This document shows positions 1-8,559 of a stretch of 64,000 nucleotides of DNA, one piece after another. The position numbers and the translations under genes were made by a program. Numbering within the stretch: the first letter of the stretch is position 1; each line of letters begins with the position of its first letter. Below the pieces are notes generated by a model that saw nothing but the letters and a program-made list of their open reading frames with translations, was not told where the DNA came from and ran no database searches. Location of the stretch: the NCBI GenBank assembly GCA_021793645.1, contig JAJYSJ010000006.1:3867-67866 (forward strand), read 5' to 3'. Origin of the DNA: Bacillota bacterium. GTDB taxonomy: Bacteria > Bacillota > Sulfobacillia > JAJZYS01 > JAJYTV01.

Positions 1-909
1 GACATGGCTCTTCTGCACGTTCACCTTGATCCGAAGCCGCTCGTCCAGGTATCGCCGAAGGCTTTGCAGGACGCGCTCCCCTGCCTTCCTGGAGCGCACG
101 AACACCGTGATGTCGTCCGCGTAGCGGACGAATCGGTGCCCGCGCTGCTCCAGTTCCTTGTCGAGGTCGTCGAGCAGGATGTTGGCCAGGAGCGGGCTGA
201 GCGGCCCGCCCTGCGGCGTGCCGATCGGCGTCTCCTGCACAATCCCGTTCACCATGACCCCGGAGCGGAGGAAGCGCCGGATGAGCCGGAGGACCCGCCG
301 GTCCTTCACCTTGCGCTCCACGCGCGCCATCAGCACGTCGTGGTTCACCCGGTCGAAGTACTTCTCAGCGTCCACCTCGACCATCCAGCCATAGCCCTCG
401 TCGATGTGCGCCTTCGCCCTTACCACGGCCTGGTGCGCACTCCGCAGCGGCCGAAAGCCGTAGCTGGAGTCCGAGAACCCAGGGTCGAAGATCGGGCTCA
501 GCACCTGGTGCAGCATCTGCTGGAGTAGGCGATTGAGGGCGGTGGGCACCCCCAGGAGCCGCACGCCGCCGTCGGGTTTCGGGATTTCGACCCGCCGCAC
601 CGGCGCCGGTTTGTAGGTCCCCGCCAGGAGCTTCGCGCGGATGCTGTCCCACTGCTCGGTCAGGTATTGATCGAGCTCGCCGACCTGCATCCCGTCCACT
701 CCGGCTGCACCTTTGTTCGCCTTGACCCGCGCGAGCGCGAGCCGCAGGTTCTCCGGATCGAGCACCTGCTCCAACAGTCCTTCGGTCGCGCCGGTCTTCT
801 CCTCGTTCGGCGCCGCGGCAAGGCTCTGCCCGTCCTGGGTCCCCAGCGGCTTCACCGCTTCCTCCCACAGGTCGGCCGTCTCCGGCTTCTGCTCTCCACG
901 CCTTGCCAT
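1..909 (-). CDS. ltrA: Group II intron reverse transcriptase/maturase (partial, C-terminus outside window)
   Basis: This is the intron-encoded protein that assists splicing and copies the intron into new DNA sites. The visible 303 residues begin MARRGEQKPETADLW and stay open to base 1. They cover the fingers and palm of the reverse transcriptase. Recognisable motifs are the RT1-2 region VEIPKPDGGVRLLGVPT, the catalytic strand VDAEKYFDRVNHD, GTPQGGPLSPLLAN, and the catalytic YADD box at about residues 260-263. The X/maturase and any HNH endonuclease domain would lie beyond the window. There is no frameshift or stop in the visible part, so the protein looks intact. The ATG at 909 has only a weak Shine-Dalgarno sequence, as is common for these proteins. 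Confidence 0.93.
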   Translation of the reverse strand, partial: MARRGEQKPETADLWEEAVKPLGTQDGQSLAAAPNEEKTGATEGLLEQVLDPENLRLALARVKANKGAAGVDGMQVGELDQYLTEQWDSIRAKLLAGTYKPAPVRRVEIPKPDGGVRLLGVPTALNRLLQQMLHQVLSPIFDPGFSDSSYGFRPLRSAHQAVVRAKAHIDEGYGWMVEVDAEKYFDRVNHDVLMARVERKVKDRRVLRLIRRFLRSGVMVNGIVQETPIGTPQGGPLSPLLANILLDDLDKELEQRGHRFVRYADDITVFVRSRKAGERVLQSLRRYLDERLRIKVNVQKSHV

Positions 910-1327
910 TGGTCGTTCCGTGAGAATCCCTCGCTTCCACGTTCGGGCCTTCCCGGCTTCGCTAGCTGCGCCGGTACTACGCCCTCGGCTGACTTCTCTC
1001 AGGTCGACCTCAGCCTCTCGACCGAAGTTGCCAGGTTACCTGGCGTTCCCGGGAGATCTCCCCGGATAAGAGCGCTGACCTTCGCCCCATGTGCCCGCCG
1101 CATTTACCGTGTGGCCCCTTGGCTGCATCGGGCTTCGCCATGGCATGCAGGCTCGCCCGGACCACTCGGCCTCAGATGCGGTTCGTGTACCTCGGGTCGG
1201 GGTTTTGCTTCCGGCTCCCTTCAGATCCCGCCTCACGGCGGACACCCTGGCCTTCGGCTAGCGGTTGGGGCAGCCACCCCCCGCAGCGGACTTCCACCGC
1301 CAAGTCACGCGCCCATGCCGGGCGTAC
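1..1327 (-). mobile_element. Group II intron, 5' part (cut by the window edge)
   Basis: The minus strand from about 1327 to 910 does not code but has the conserved look of group II intron domain I. It starts with GTACGCCCGGCATGGGCG, close to the usual GTGYG intron start. Further on come the GGTGTCCGCCGTGAGGCGGG and ATCTGAAGGGAGCCGG blocks that I recognise from bacterial introns. An intron-encoded reverse transcriptase follows inside the element. The 3' part (end of the ORF and domains V and VI) lies outside the window. The exact 5' boundary is inferred from similarity and could shift by a few bases. Confidence 0.8.
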
Positions 1328-1334
1328 ATACCAA

Positions 1335-1356
1335 GGCAGCCCTTAACGGGTCTGCC
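1335..1356 (-). terminator. Hairpin just upstream of the intron 5' end
   Basis: On the minus strand the arms GGCAG and CTGCC, with inner CCC/GGG and loop GTTAA, form a hairpin. It ends about 8 bases before the intron start. It lies 138 bases or more after the stop of the upstream minus-strand gene (1494). Some bacterial group II introns (class C) insert right after terminator hairpins. The hairpin could therefore be a transcription terminator and also the insertion target. Confidence 0.45.
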
Positions 1357-1493
1357 CTGCGGAGAGGCTGCTTTTGGGGGTGTGGGTGGTGCCATGCAGT
1401 GCTATCCGGTGCGCTTGCGGAGCGGTCGACGGTGAGCGTGAGAAGCGAGGCCGGAAAGCCCAGATCTGTGGACTTAGCCGACCAAGTAATCGC

Positions 1494-2402
1494 CTAGAAC
1501 CCGGGAGGTGGCGGTGCGGCGGTGAACCGCCACCAGTTCTGCGCCGTCAGGGGATGTACGGAGCCGATCTGCACGGGCCCGGCGATCATCGTGCGGATGT
1601 GGCTGTTTACCACCTCCTGCACTACAGGCTGCCAGACGTAGAAGCCGTACGACTTGCCGAGTTGTGCGCTAAGCACCACCGCCTCACCGCTTTGCAGGCT
1701 TGCGCACGACTGCGGCTGCTGCGGGAGATCGCCGCGCAGCAGCGCGTTACGCAATCCTGCGCCGTCTCCGGTGGGCACGGCGACGCACTGCGCGGACAAC
1801 CATGGCGAGAGAGTCGGGTTCGGCGAGGAAATTTCGATGACATGCGGGTTCTTCGCCATCGGCAGTTCGATGCCGACGCGGGCGGACGCGGGCATCCGGT
1901 CGGCCCACACCACCTTGGCCCCCGGTGCTTGGATCCCGCCGGACGCCGCTGAGACCCAGAGGGCGGATTCTGCGGCAAATGAGCGGCCGCCTGACCACTC
2001 GACCTGGATCCCAACGATCTGATCGGGCTGCACCGTGGGCGGATCCTGCAGGAGGAGCGTCGCCAGAACGGCGCGAGCGCTCAGCCAACCGACCGTTGGT
2101 GCGGATCCAGTTGCGTTCGCCGATACCTGCTTGCCGTTCGCGAGGTCAAAGATCACCGTGGCGTCCGGCGGGTGCGTCTGCCACGGCCAGTTGCGCACCC
2201 AGAGCACAGGCAGCCGAGCCGGAAGCGACGCGAACGACCCCGTGATGCGTGGAACCGCGTATCCCGATGCGACGCGCGCCGGCAGCCACCACACGAGGAA
2301 CAGCACCAGAAGGGCCGCGACCACTATCCCGGTCCAAGCGAAGGCACCGGCTGCGGCTGTCTCCTGCGCGGCGTCACGCTGCCTTCCCTTCGGGTCATCC
2401 AT
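1494..2402 (-). CDS. Uncharacterised membrane-anchored exported protein
   Basis: I do not recognise this family. The 302-residue protein starts MDDPKGRQRDAA. It has one hydrophobic segment at about residues 20-42 (TGIVVAALLVLFLVWWLPA), acting as a signal anchor or uncleaved signal. A roughly 250-residue outer domain follows, rich in Ala, Pro, Val and Trp, ending in a proline run before GF. No catalytic motif is visible. The open frame extends upstream, but the extension runs through the 2548-2581 hairpin and has no exported-protein character, so I chose the ATG at 2402. Its Shine-Dalgarno sequence is poor. The neighbours are cell-surface genes, which fits an envelope role, but function is unknown. 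Confidence 0.7.
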   Translation of the reverse strand: MDDPKGRQRDAAQETAAAGAFAWTGIVVAALLVLFLVWWLPARVASGYAVPRITGSFASLPARLPVLWVRNWPWQTHPPDATVIFDLANGKQVSANATGSAPTVGWLSARAVLATLLLQDPPTVQPDQIVGIQVEWSGGRSFAAESALWVSAASGGIQAPGAKVVWADRMPASARVGIELPMAKNPHVIEISSPNPTLSPWLSAQCVAVPTGDGAGLRNALLRGDLPQQPQSCASLQSGEAVVLSAQLGKSYGFYVWQPVVQEVVNSHIRTMIAGPVQIGSVHPLTAQNWWRFTAAPPPPGF

Positions 2403-2547
2403 GGCCAACACGATACCACAATGTGGCAGAATTTCGACATGTTGCGCTGCGCCTTTCGACGTGCGCGCCCTCGAATCTTCAGCATGGCCCAGATGTCGGC
2501 GCCGTCCGCGCAGGACTCTTCGGCCGGACTCTTTCGTACACGGACGC

Positions 2548-2581
2548 GGCGCACCGGTCGGGTCTCCCCGACCGGTGCGCC
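2548..2581. terminator. Perfect 15-bp inverted repeat between two exported-protein genes
   Basis: The arms GGCGCACCGGTCGGG and CCCGACCGGTGCGCC flank a 4-base loop (TCTC). The repeat lies 46 bases after the stop of the 2628-3617 gene in its transcription direction. No T-run follows on either strand, so it may be a structure-dependent terminator or an RNA-stabilising hairpin. Confidence 0.6.
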
Positions 2582-2627
2582 GCACGTCCAACCAACTAGG
2601 CCTTCGGGATGGCACCTGCGCGATCGG

Positions 2628-3617
2628 CTACTGATAGATGACGACCAGCGGCTTCGGATTCAGCGTAAGCACGGTCTTGGGCGACATCAGCGGGTGGTCC
2701 TGAGTGTAGAAGAGCTTAATCCCGCCAGCGACGAAGGACGCGTTGCGGTAGTGCATTGCTACGGCCTCGTTCAGCACGCCCACGGTCTCTCCCTGAAGCG
2801 GCTTGATCGGCGCGACGTATGGGATCGCCTCTTGGTGGATGAAGTACTCGTACTCCGAAATTTTCAAAGACTCGCTGCCGAACCCGTCCAGGTCGCGCAC
2901 CAACACGACGTTCGGCTGTTCTTTGATCCCCTGCCAGTCTGGCACCATGCTCTCGATGAACTGGTGCAGGATCATGATCTTTTGCGGCAGGTGGTATTTC
3001 GTGACGAGGCCCTGCAGGTAGGAAAGCGCCCAGTTGATCGGCGGGGTCGGCATCGACCCGAACTCTACGCCGGGAATGTCCCCCGGCTTCATGGCGAACT
3101 CGGGGTCGAGGGCAAGTTCGACGTCGGGTTGCTTGAGGAACGGTTCCAGGTACTGGACCTCCCTCTGGACGGTCGAGTGCCCGATCTGCACGTCCAGGAT
3201 CAAAAGAAGGTGATTTGCCCGCGCAATGTCCAGTTCGTGCTGGATGAGCGAGTACGGCATGCGCAGGCTGTAGTAGCCCTTGGGGCCAGGCGAGCGCTGC
3301 GCGACCACCGCGATGAGTTCCAGCGCCCCGATCGTCGGGTGCGTGGGGTCCGCCGCGACGTACGCCTCCTCCTGCTTGCGCAACCGCGCGATGACTTCCT
3401 GGGGCGTGCCACTGCCAAGGACCCCCAAAACGGGCGAGAGCGGATTGCCGTAGTAGGAGATGATGCGGTAGTTCGGTAAAAGCGTGGGACCGAACCAGTC
3501 GGGGTTGGGCTGCGTGGAAGCGGCGTGCACCGGCAAGGCGGCAGCCGCGAGGAGCGGCAGCACGGCCGCCAGAACGGTCAGGCCGCGGCGAAGGGCACGG
3601 GGCATCCAAGAAGCCAA
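2628..3617 (-). CDS. Uncharacterised secreted protein, possible TIM-barrel fold
   Basis: The 329-residue protein has a clear Sec signal (residues 1-32, TVLAAVLPLLAAAALPVHAAS). It begins at TTG 3617, with GGTGG eight bases upstream; an ATG at 3605 is the alternative. The mature part alternates hydrophobic strands and helices. It has conserved-looking acidic pieces such as LLLILDVQIGHSTV, ELALDPEFAM and KIMILHQFIESMVPDW, which suggest a (beta/alpha)8 barrel of the glycoside-hydrolase type. That is only a guess from the pattern, and I cannot name a family or a catalytic pair. It lies upstream of the 1494-2402 gene on the same strand and is separated from it by a strong hairpin. Confidence 0.75.
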   Translation of the reverse strand: MASWMPRALRRGLTVLAAVLPLLAAAALPVHAASTQPNPDWFGPTLLPNYRIISYYGNPLSPVLGVLGSGTPQEVIARLRKQEEAYVAADPTHPTIGALELIAVVAQRSPGPKGYYSLRMPYSLIQHELDIARANHLLLILDVQIGHSTVQREVQYLEPFLKQPDVELALDPEFAMKPGDIPGVEFGSMPTPPINWALSYLQGLVTKYHLPQKIMILHQFIESMVPDWQGIKEQPNVVLVRDLDGFGSESLKISEYEYFIHQEAIPYVAPIKPLQGETVGVLNEAVAMHYRNASFVAGGIKLFYTQDHPLMSPKTVLTLNPKPLVVIYQ

Positions 3618-3862
3618 GTGTATTCCACCGTTTCATGCTTTGTTGAAAACGTCAGGGCACGTCCAAAATACCATCCCATTACGCCTGGCCTCGCTGGAAC
3701 TTGTCCCCCACATTAGGCCTAACAGCCTGCCACCCGTTCCGCCGTTGTTAGACAAGAACCGGTTACATGCTAACCTCCGGCCAACTCCGGCACGGCGGGC
3801 GCCTGGCCAGGCATTTCGCCCCGGGGTCCGTCTACGCTCCTCGCGGTGGTGCGGTCTTCGGA

Positions 3863-5122
3863 TCAGGGCGTGACGGGCGCGTACACGGTGACCTCCGCGA
3901 CGTTTCCGGGCTTCACGAGCTCGTTGCCGGCGCCGAGCGCTCGGCCGACGACGAAGCCGGATGTCGGGCTGCCGCTCGGGAAGACAACCGTTAGGCGAGA
4001 CGTGCCGGCGGAGGAGCCGCCGTAGGTCACTGGGAAGCCGGCCTTCTGCAGGAGGGCCATCGTGTACTGGCTGCCGTAGAGCGTGATGGGGACGTCCTTC
4101 GGCTGGGGGAAGGGCGGCAGCCCCGTCCATGCCCCGGTGGAGCCGTACGGCTTGAGTGCCGCGGTGACGTTCGCCGCGTCCAGCACATCGTAGTAGGCGC
4201 CCTCGATGGCGTTCTCCTGGTTGACGCCGGGCAGCGGCATCGAGGCGAGCGCCATGGAATCGGCGTCGCTCCCGAGGGTCACCTTGCTTAGATGGGCGTG
4301 CGCGAGCGTCATTCCGAGCGCGAGCAGCTGGCTGTGCGTGAGGTTCGTCGCCACGTCCTTGCTCCAGGCGGAGATCAGCGACGGGATGTGCAGCGCTGCT
4401 TGCACCGGGTTCTTCAGCAGCTTGTCCTTCAGCGCAACCAGCACCTGCTGCTCCGCGCCCATGCGCTGGAAGTCGTTCGTCCGGAAGCTGTTGCCCGCGG
4501 CGTTCTGGCGGATGCGGATGTAGGCGAGGGCCCACGGGCCGGAGAGGCAGTGCCATCCGGGCTGGAAGTCTGCCTTGCTGTGGAGCGGGTCGTAGAGCCG
4601 GGCGGGGATGTAGATGTTCACGCAGTCGACGGCGTTGACCGCGTCGACGAACCCCTGGAAGTCGGTCGCGATGTAGGCGTGGATCGGCATGCCGGTGAAC
4701 CTGCTGACGACCTGCATGGCGACCTGCGGTCCGCGCTGCGGGCTCTGCGTCAGGCCGAGGAAGAAGCTCTCTTTGACCTTTGGTTCCACGACGCGCCAGC
4801 CGGGAAGCGCGATCAGGAGGTCGCGTGGGATGGAGATCAGGGTGACGTCCTTCGTCTTCGGGTTGATGTGCACGACCATCAGGATGTCGGCCTCCCCGCC
4901 GGACGTGCCGAGCGAGAGCGGACCCTGGGCCTGCCTCGCGTTGTTCCCGATCAGGAGGATGTTGTAGGGCACGTTCTGCGTGAACGAGGCCGCGGGCGGC
5001 GCTCCACCCGGGGCGGAAGACTGCCCCATCCAGCTCCGGGCGAAGGCGAAGGCGCCGACCAGCACGAGCACGATGACGAGAAGCCAGACGAACTTGGTGC
5101 GCACGTGGAACCTGTTTCTCAA
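3863..5122 (-). CDS. LytR-CpsA-Psr (LCP) family protein
   Basis: LCP proteins transfer undecaprenyl-linked glycopolymers such as teichoic acid or capsule onto peptidoglycan. This 419-residue protein has one N-terminal membrane segment (FVWLLVIVLVLVGAFAFA) and an extracellular LCP domain. The domain shows NILLIGNNAR, ADILMVVHINPKTKDVTLIS followed by IPRDLLI, and the conserved arginine region YIRIRQ...NDFQRMGAEQQVLVAL. The last 80 residues (from about DVPITLYGSQYTMALL) look like a separate LytR C-terminal domain. I chose TTG 5122 because AGGGAGG sits eight to nine bases upstream. A longer frame from 5185 overlaps the SGNH gene and is less likely. The stop of the SGNH gene is only 16 bases upstream, so the two are probably cotranscribed. 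Confidence 0.88.
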   Translation of the reverse strand: MRNRFHVRTKFVWLLVIVLVLVGAFAFARSWMGQSSAPGGAPPAASFTQNVPYNILLIGNNARQAQGPLSLGTSGGEADILMVVHINPKTKDVTLISIPRDLLIALPGWRVVEPKVKESFFLGLTQSPQRGPQVAMQVVSRFTGMPIHAYIATDFQGFVDAVNAVDCVNIYIPARLYDPLHSKADFQPGWHCLSGPWALAYIRIRQNAAGNSFRTNDFQRMGAEQQVLVALKDKLLKNPVQAALHIPSLISAWSKDVATNLTHSQLLALGMTLAHAHLSKVTLGSDADSMALASMPLPGVNQENAIEGAYYDVLDAANVTAALKPYGSTGAWTGLPPFPQPKDVPITLYGSQYTMALLQKAGFPVTYGGSSAGTSRLTVVFPSGSPTSGFVVGRALGAGNELVKPGNVAEVTVYAPVTP

Positions 5123-5138
5123 CCGGGTGCCCTCCCTG

Positions 5139-6122
5139 CTACCAGCCCGTGATCTGCTCCGGGTTCGTCGGCACGAGCTGGACATGGTAGATGAGCGCCA
5201 TCTCCCGGAGCACGTACGTGGCCAGTACGTCCTCGCCGGCGTAGGAGTAGTGGATGCCGTCCCCAGAACGCAGGGTCACGTTCTTGCCATTCACCATGGC
5301 GTTCGCCTGGAATGCGCCCTGCGGGTTCGAAAAGAGCTGCCATGTCGGCACGAAGGTCGCGTTCGGCTCAGAGGTCACGACCCGCTGGTAGATCGAGTTC
5401 AGGAGCTGCATTCCCTGGCTGTAGGATGGCTGCTGCATGTTCGGCATGCCGACCCAGAGCACGTACGCGCCGCTCGCCGTCGCCTCGCTCACCAGTTCTC
5501 GCACGCGCTCGGTGTAGGCGGTCTGCCAGGCCGCCGTCGGGAACTGCACGGCCGAGCCGTTGGCGTACAGGCCCTGCTCATCGTTGCCTCCCAGGCTGAT
5601 CAAGACGAGCTGGGGGTGGTATTCACGCAGGTCCGAGGCGAGTTCGGCCGCCCAGTTATAGAAGCCGGAGTTGGCAAGACCGGTTGAAGACTTGTCGAGT
5701 TGGATCAGACGCAGGCCCGAGTCCGGCGCGACGTGACGCTGAAGACCCCAGCCAAGGTCGTTGCCGAGCGAATCGCCGATCTCAAGGACTGTGCAGCTTC
5801 CGGCCGGCGCTGATTCGACCTGCCCTCTCAGAGCGAAGCCGCAACCGCCGCCGACCTGCGGCTCTGTGATCGAGCCGGTGAAGGCGCCGGGGATCTTGGG
5901 CACAGTCGGTGCGCCGGACCCTCCGGACGGAGTCTTCCGCGGGTTCGTCCCGCCCGGCCTTCCCTTCTTGTGGTGGATCGTCGGCGGGGGCCAGGCGAAC
6001 GTCTTGCGGACCGAGGGCGGCATGGCCTCCACAATCAACGCCGTGGTCAGGAGCGCCGCGAGAACGGTGAAGAGCACCGCGCGCAATCCCCAATGCGCAC
6101 TTCGGCGTTCCATCATCTGCAT
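5139..6122 (-). CDS. SGNH/GDSL-type hydrolase (DUF459-like), membrane-anchored
   Basis: This is an extracytoplasmic SGNH-fold esterase or acyltransferase partner of 327 residues. An N-terminal membrane segment (AVLFTVLAALLTTALIV) is followed by a Pro/Gly/Ser-rich linker and the SGNH domain. Catalytic blocks are visible: block I EIGDSLGNDLGWGL (nucleophile Ser), block III SLGGND, and block V DGIHYSYAG (Asp-x-x-His). Proteins of this type often act on O-acyl groups of cell-wall polymers. An acyltransferase 3 gene lies divergently 790 bases away and the LCP gene follows directly, so a role in glycopolymer acetylation is a reasonable inference. The start could also be one of the two ATGs two and three codons further in. 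Confidence 0.85.
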   Translation of the reverse strand: MQMMERRSAHWGLRAVLFTVLAALLTTALIVEAMPPSVRKTFAWPPPTIHHKKGRPGGTNPRKTPSGGSGAPTVPKIPGAFTGSITEPQVGGGCGFALRGQVESAPAGSCTVLEIGDSLGNDLGWGLQRHVAPDSGLRLIQLDKSSTGLANSGFYNWAAELASDLREYHPQLVLISLGGNDEQGLYANGSAVQFPTAAWQTAYTERVRELVSEATASGAYVLWVGMPNMQQPSYSQGMQLLNSIYQRVVTSEPNATFVPTWQLFSNPQGAFQANAMVNGKNVTLRSGDGIHYSYAGEDVLATYVLREMALIYHVQLVPTNPEQITGW

Positions 6123-6913
6123 CCCCGCCTGCGCGCGCCCTGCGGGGAGCGGTCAGGCTGCCGATCGCAGTGCCGCCGCGGCGCGAAAGTGATGTCCCCC
6201 GGAGCGCCGGGGGCGAGCACGCAACGCGAAGGATGTCGCGCACGTTCGAACGCGAGACGCCGAAGCAATTCCTCATCCCCTTGGAAAACCGATGGGCTGC
6301 GGGGCCCGTCCCGGAATGACTCCTTTGCCGGAACCCACGGCTGCTCCTGCCGAAACTGTGAGGACTGGCGCGAAGAACGTCAAGTAGGGAAGCAAGAATC
6401 CGGTCGGATCCTGGCGGAACGGCGTCGACGCGCAGTGCGCCACCGTCCCTCTGCTCTCCTCAGAACGTCTCCTCAGCGTGAACACCGTGACTGGACGCGC
6501 GTGATCGAGGGTCGCTACGCAGGCGGCGAGATCCAGCGCGTCGCAGGTGCAACTGCACACCGTCCGGGCCGTAGATTTGAGGGAGCTTTTCCAGCCGCCA
6601 AAGAGCAGCGGACGACCGGCACCACGATCCGCACGTTCCTTCCGCTCATGCCGACTATCCGCCTCGTGCTCGAAGCGCGGGACGAACGAACGTGTTCCCG
6701 CAGGCGGTCGCCTTTGGCAAGGCGCGCGCGGGTCAAGACTCGCGCCTCGCCAAAATCTGGTGCCAACGGAAAGAAACATCCACAAGGAGCCGCCGCGGAC
6801 ATTGTCGAAATTCGACAAAAAGGGGTCGTACACCCGGGCAACGCCGGGAGACGGCGGCTTGCCTGGACGGGCGCTGCGACCCGTTGCATCTGTGTCGGAG
6901 GTGGCGAAGGAGA
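6123..6913. other. Intergenic region between divergent SGNH and acyltransferase genes
   Basis: I find no convincing gene in this 791-base gap. Open frames on both strands are basic and low-complexity and have no recognisable domain. The gap contains a GC hairpin at 6196-6213 (CCCCCGG/CCGGGGG) in the leader of the SGNH gene. It also holds the TTGTCGAA dyad at 6802-6818, described separately. Confidence 0.5.
6802..6818. promoter_or_regulatory. Inverted pair of Spo0A-type boxes
   Basis: TTGTCGAA and its exact reverse complement TTCGACAA are separated by one base. TGTCGAA is the established core of the Bacillus Spo0A box. The dyad lies about 100 bases before the acyltransferase start and 680 bases before the SGNH gene. 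Binding by Spo0A is an inference from the motif only. Confidence 0.45.
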
Positions 6914-8131
6914 TTGGCGTCCCAGCTCACTGAAGCGATTCCTCGCCGCATTCCGATCCACGGCTTCCCGCGGGTAGCACCGCGCCAGGAGTTCCGCCGC
7001 GACATCCAGGGCCTGCGTGCGCTCGCCGTCCTGCTGGTCGTCGGCAACCACGCCGACATACCGGGATTCGCCGGGGGATACATCGGCGTGGACGTCTTCT
7101 TCGTGATCAGCGGCTACGTCATCACGCAACTGCTGATGCGCGAGTCGGAGAAGAGCCTGCGCGCCGCGCTGACGGACTTCTACTCCCGGCGCATTCGCCG
7201 CATCGTGCCGGCGGCCACGGTTACGCTCGTGCTCACCCTGCTGGTGGCCTGGTTGGTTCTCGGACCGCGTCTCAACCCCTACCTGCCAGGAGACGTACGC
7301 TGGGCCTCGCTCTTCGCCGCGAACTTTCGGCTGATCGCCACGGGCAGCAACTACTTCGTGCCGGGGATCTTCCCATCGCTCATCACGCAGTTCTGGTCTC
7401 TCGCGGTGGAAGAGCAGTTCTATCTCGCGTTTCCGCTGATCGTCCTCCTGATAGCGCACTTCGTGCCGCCGCAGGGCCGCCTGCGGGTGCTCACGATCAC
7501 CCTCGCCGTCGCGGTCGCGGCGTCCGCGCTCTGGTCGATCCACATCTCCGCCGCCGACCCTACCCCTGCGTACTACTCGCCTTTCACACGGTTCTGGGAA
7601 CTCGGCCTCGGCGGCTTCCTCGCCGCCATCACGACGCGCAAGCCCATGCGTTCCGTGTGGAGCGAGCGCATCGCGGTTGTGCTCGGCATCGCGCTGCTCG
7701 CGATCGCGCTCGTCGATCTGAGCGCGACGAGCACCTACCCGGGCTGGCTCGCCTGGCTACCCTGCGGGGCGACCGCGCTGTTCATCTGGGCGGGCGCCGG
7801 CGGCATGCGTACTACCGTCACCAAGGTCCTTTCGACCCGTCCGCTTGTGTACATTGGCGCCATCTCCTACTCGCTCTACCTCACGCACTTCGTCTGGCTG
7901 ACCCTTCCAAAGCAGCTGGCGGTCCCGCTCACCGGCTGGCCGTGGACGCCGATCGAGATCGCGGGCGCCATACTCACCGCGATGCTCTCCTACCATCTGC
8001 TGGAGAACCCGATCCGCCACTCGCGCAAGCTGGCGACGGACGGGGTGGCGACCGTGCTCGTTCTTCTCGTCTGCGTCGCTACATCCTGGACGACGGCGAT
8101 CATCGTCGCGCACTTCGCGCACATCGGCTAA
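6914..8131 (+). CDS. Acyltransferase 3 family membrane protein (OafA/YrhL-like)
   Basis: This integral-membrane O-acyltransferase moves acetyl-type groups across the membrane to surface sugars. It opens with the family signature EFRRDIQGLRALAVLLVVGNH followed by GGYIGVDVFFVISGYVIT. It also carries the conserved FWSLAVEEQFYLAFPLIV and a series of about ten membrane helices. It lacks the C-terminal SGNH domain that some relatives have fused; a separate SGNH gene lies upstream on the other strand. I chose TTG 6914 (405 residues) because GGAGGT sits 11 bases upstream. The frame continues to an ATG at 6692, but that extension is Arg-rich and unlike the family. Confidence 0.85.
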   Translation: MASQLTEAIPRRIPIHGFPRVAPRQEFRRDIQGLRALAVLLVVGNHADIPGFAGGYIGVDVFFVISGYVITQLLMRESEKSLRAALTDFYSRRIRRIVPAATVTLVLTLLVAWLVLGPRLNPYLPGDVRWASLFAANFRLIATGSNYFVPGIFPSLITQFWSLAVEEQFYLAFPLIVLLIAHFVPPQGRLRVLTITLAVAVAASALWSIHISAADPTPAYYSPFTRFWELGLGGFLAAITTRKPMRSVWSERIAVVLGIALLAIALVDLSATSTYPGWLAWLPCGATALFIWAGAGGMRTTVTKVLSTRPLVYIGAISYSLYLTHFVWLTLPKQLAVPLTGWPWTPIEIAGAILTAMLSYHLLENPIRHSRKLATDGVATVLVLLVCVATSWTTAIIVAHFAHIG

Positions 8132-8559
8132 TCGACGCCGCAAGCGGTCGTCGTTGGACGCCTCGGCGATCTCCTGCGCGCCGCGGGGTCAACAGGGGGT
8201 CTTTCAGACCGAGAACGGCCTTGTCTTCCTTACTTCGACCGGCGGCCCGATGAGTGACTCCAACAGGGAATAGGGATTTCCCAAGGGTGTTGCACGGGGC
8301 CGGGCTGCGTTGTTGCCGTCTTCATGACCCTGAGACACACGACGGCGAGTAACGTGAACACGCCAAAGCATATTGAACGCCTGACGTCCTTCTGCACCGG
8401 GCAGCGTACACTTCGGCGGCAAGTTCGGTGGTAGTTCGGCATCGCCGTCAAACTCTGATCCAGACGATGGAAACGACGAACCCGCAATCCCTGGCGGAAA
8501 GCGGGTTTCGAATAGCAAATATGGCAAAAGCTTGGCGCGCCCGGCAGGATCGAACCTGT
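8132..8559. other. Intergenic region with tRNA-like remnant
   Basis: No supported gene lies in this gap between convergent genes. It contains an imperfect hairpin at 8479-8507 (AACCCGC/GCGGGTT), which may stop transcription from either side. It also holds a tRNA 3'-end-like sequence at 8533-8558. Confidence 0.45.
8533..8558 (-). other. tRNA 3'-end-like sequence (possible attachment-site remnant)
   Basis: On the minus strand the sequence reads CAGGTTCGATCCTG and then CCGGGCGCGCCA. It resembles a T-arm with its GTTCGA loop, the 3' acceptor strand and the terminal CCA. The loop has six bases instead of seven, and no 5' tRNA half is present. It starts 2 bases after the stop of the RuvB-like gene. 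Integrated elements often carry such a duplicated tRNA end, but this is inference. Confidence 0.35.

Noticed and set aside
2433-2439. Single Spo0A-like box (TGTCGAA, minus strand) upstream of the 1494-2402 gene
   Set aside because: A 7-base match is expected several times by chance in a window of this size, and there is no second box nearby.
6273-6833. Minus-strand open frame of 186 codons in the SGNH-acyltransferase gap
   Set aside because: No ribosome site, no domain and low-complexity Arg/Ser-rich composition; it also crosses the Spo0A-type dyad.
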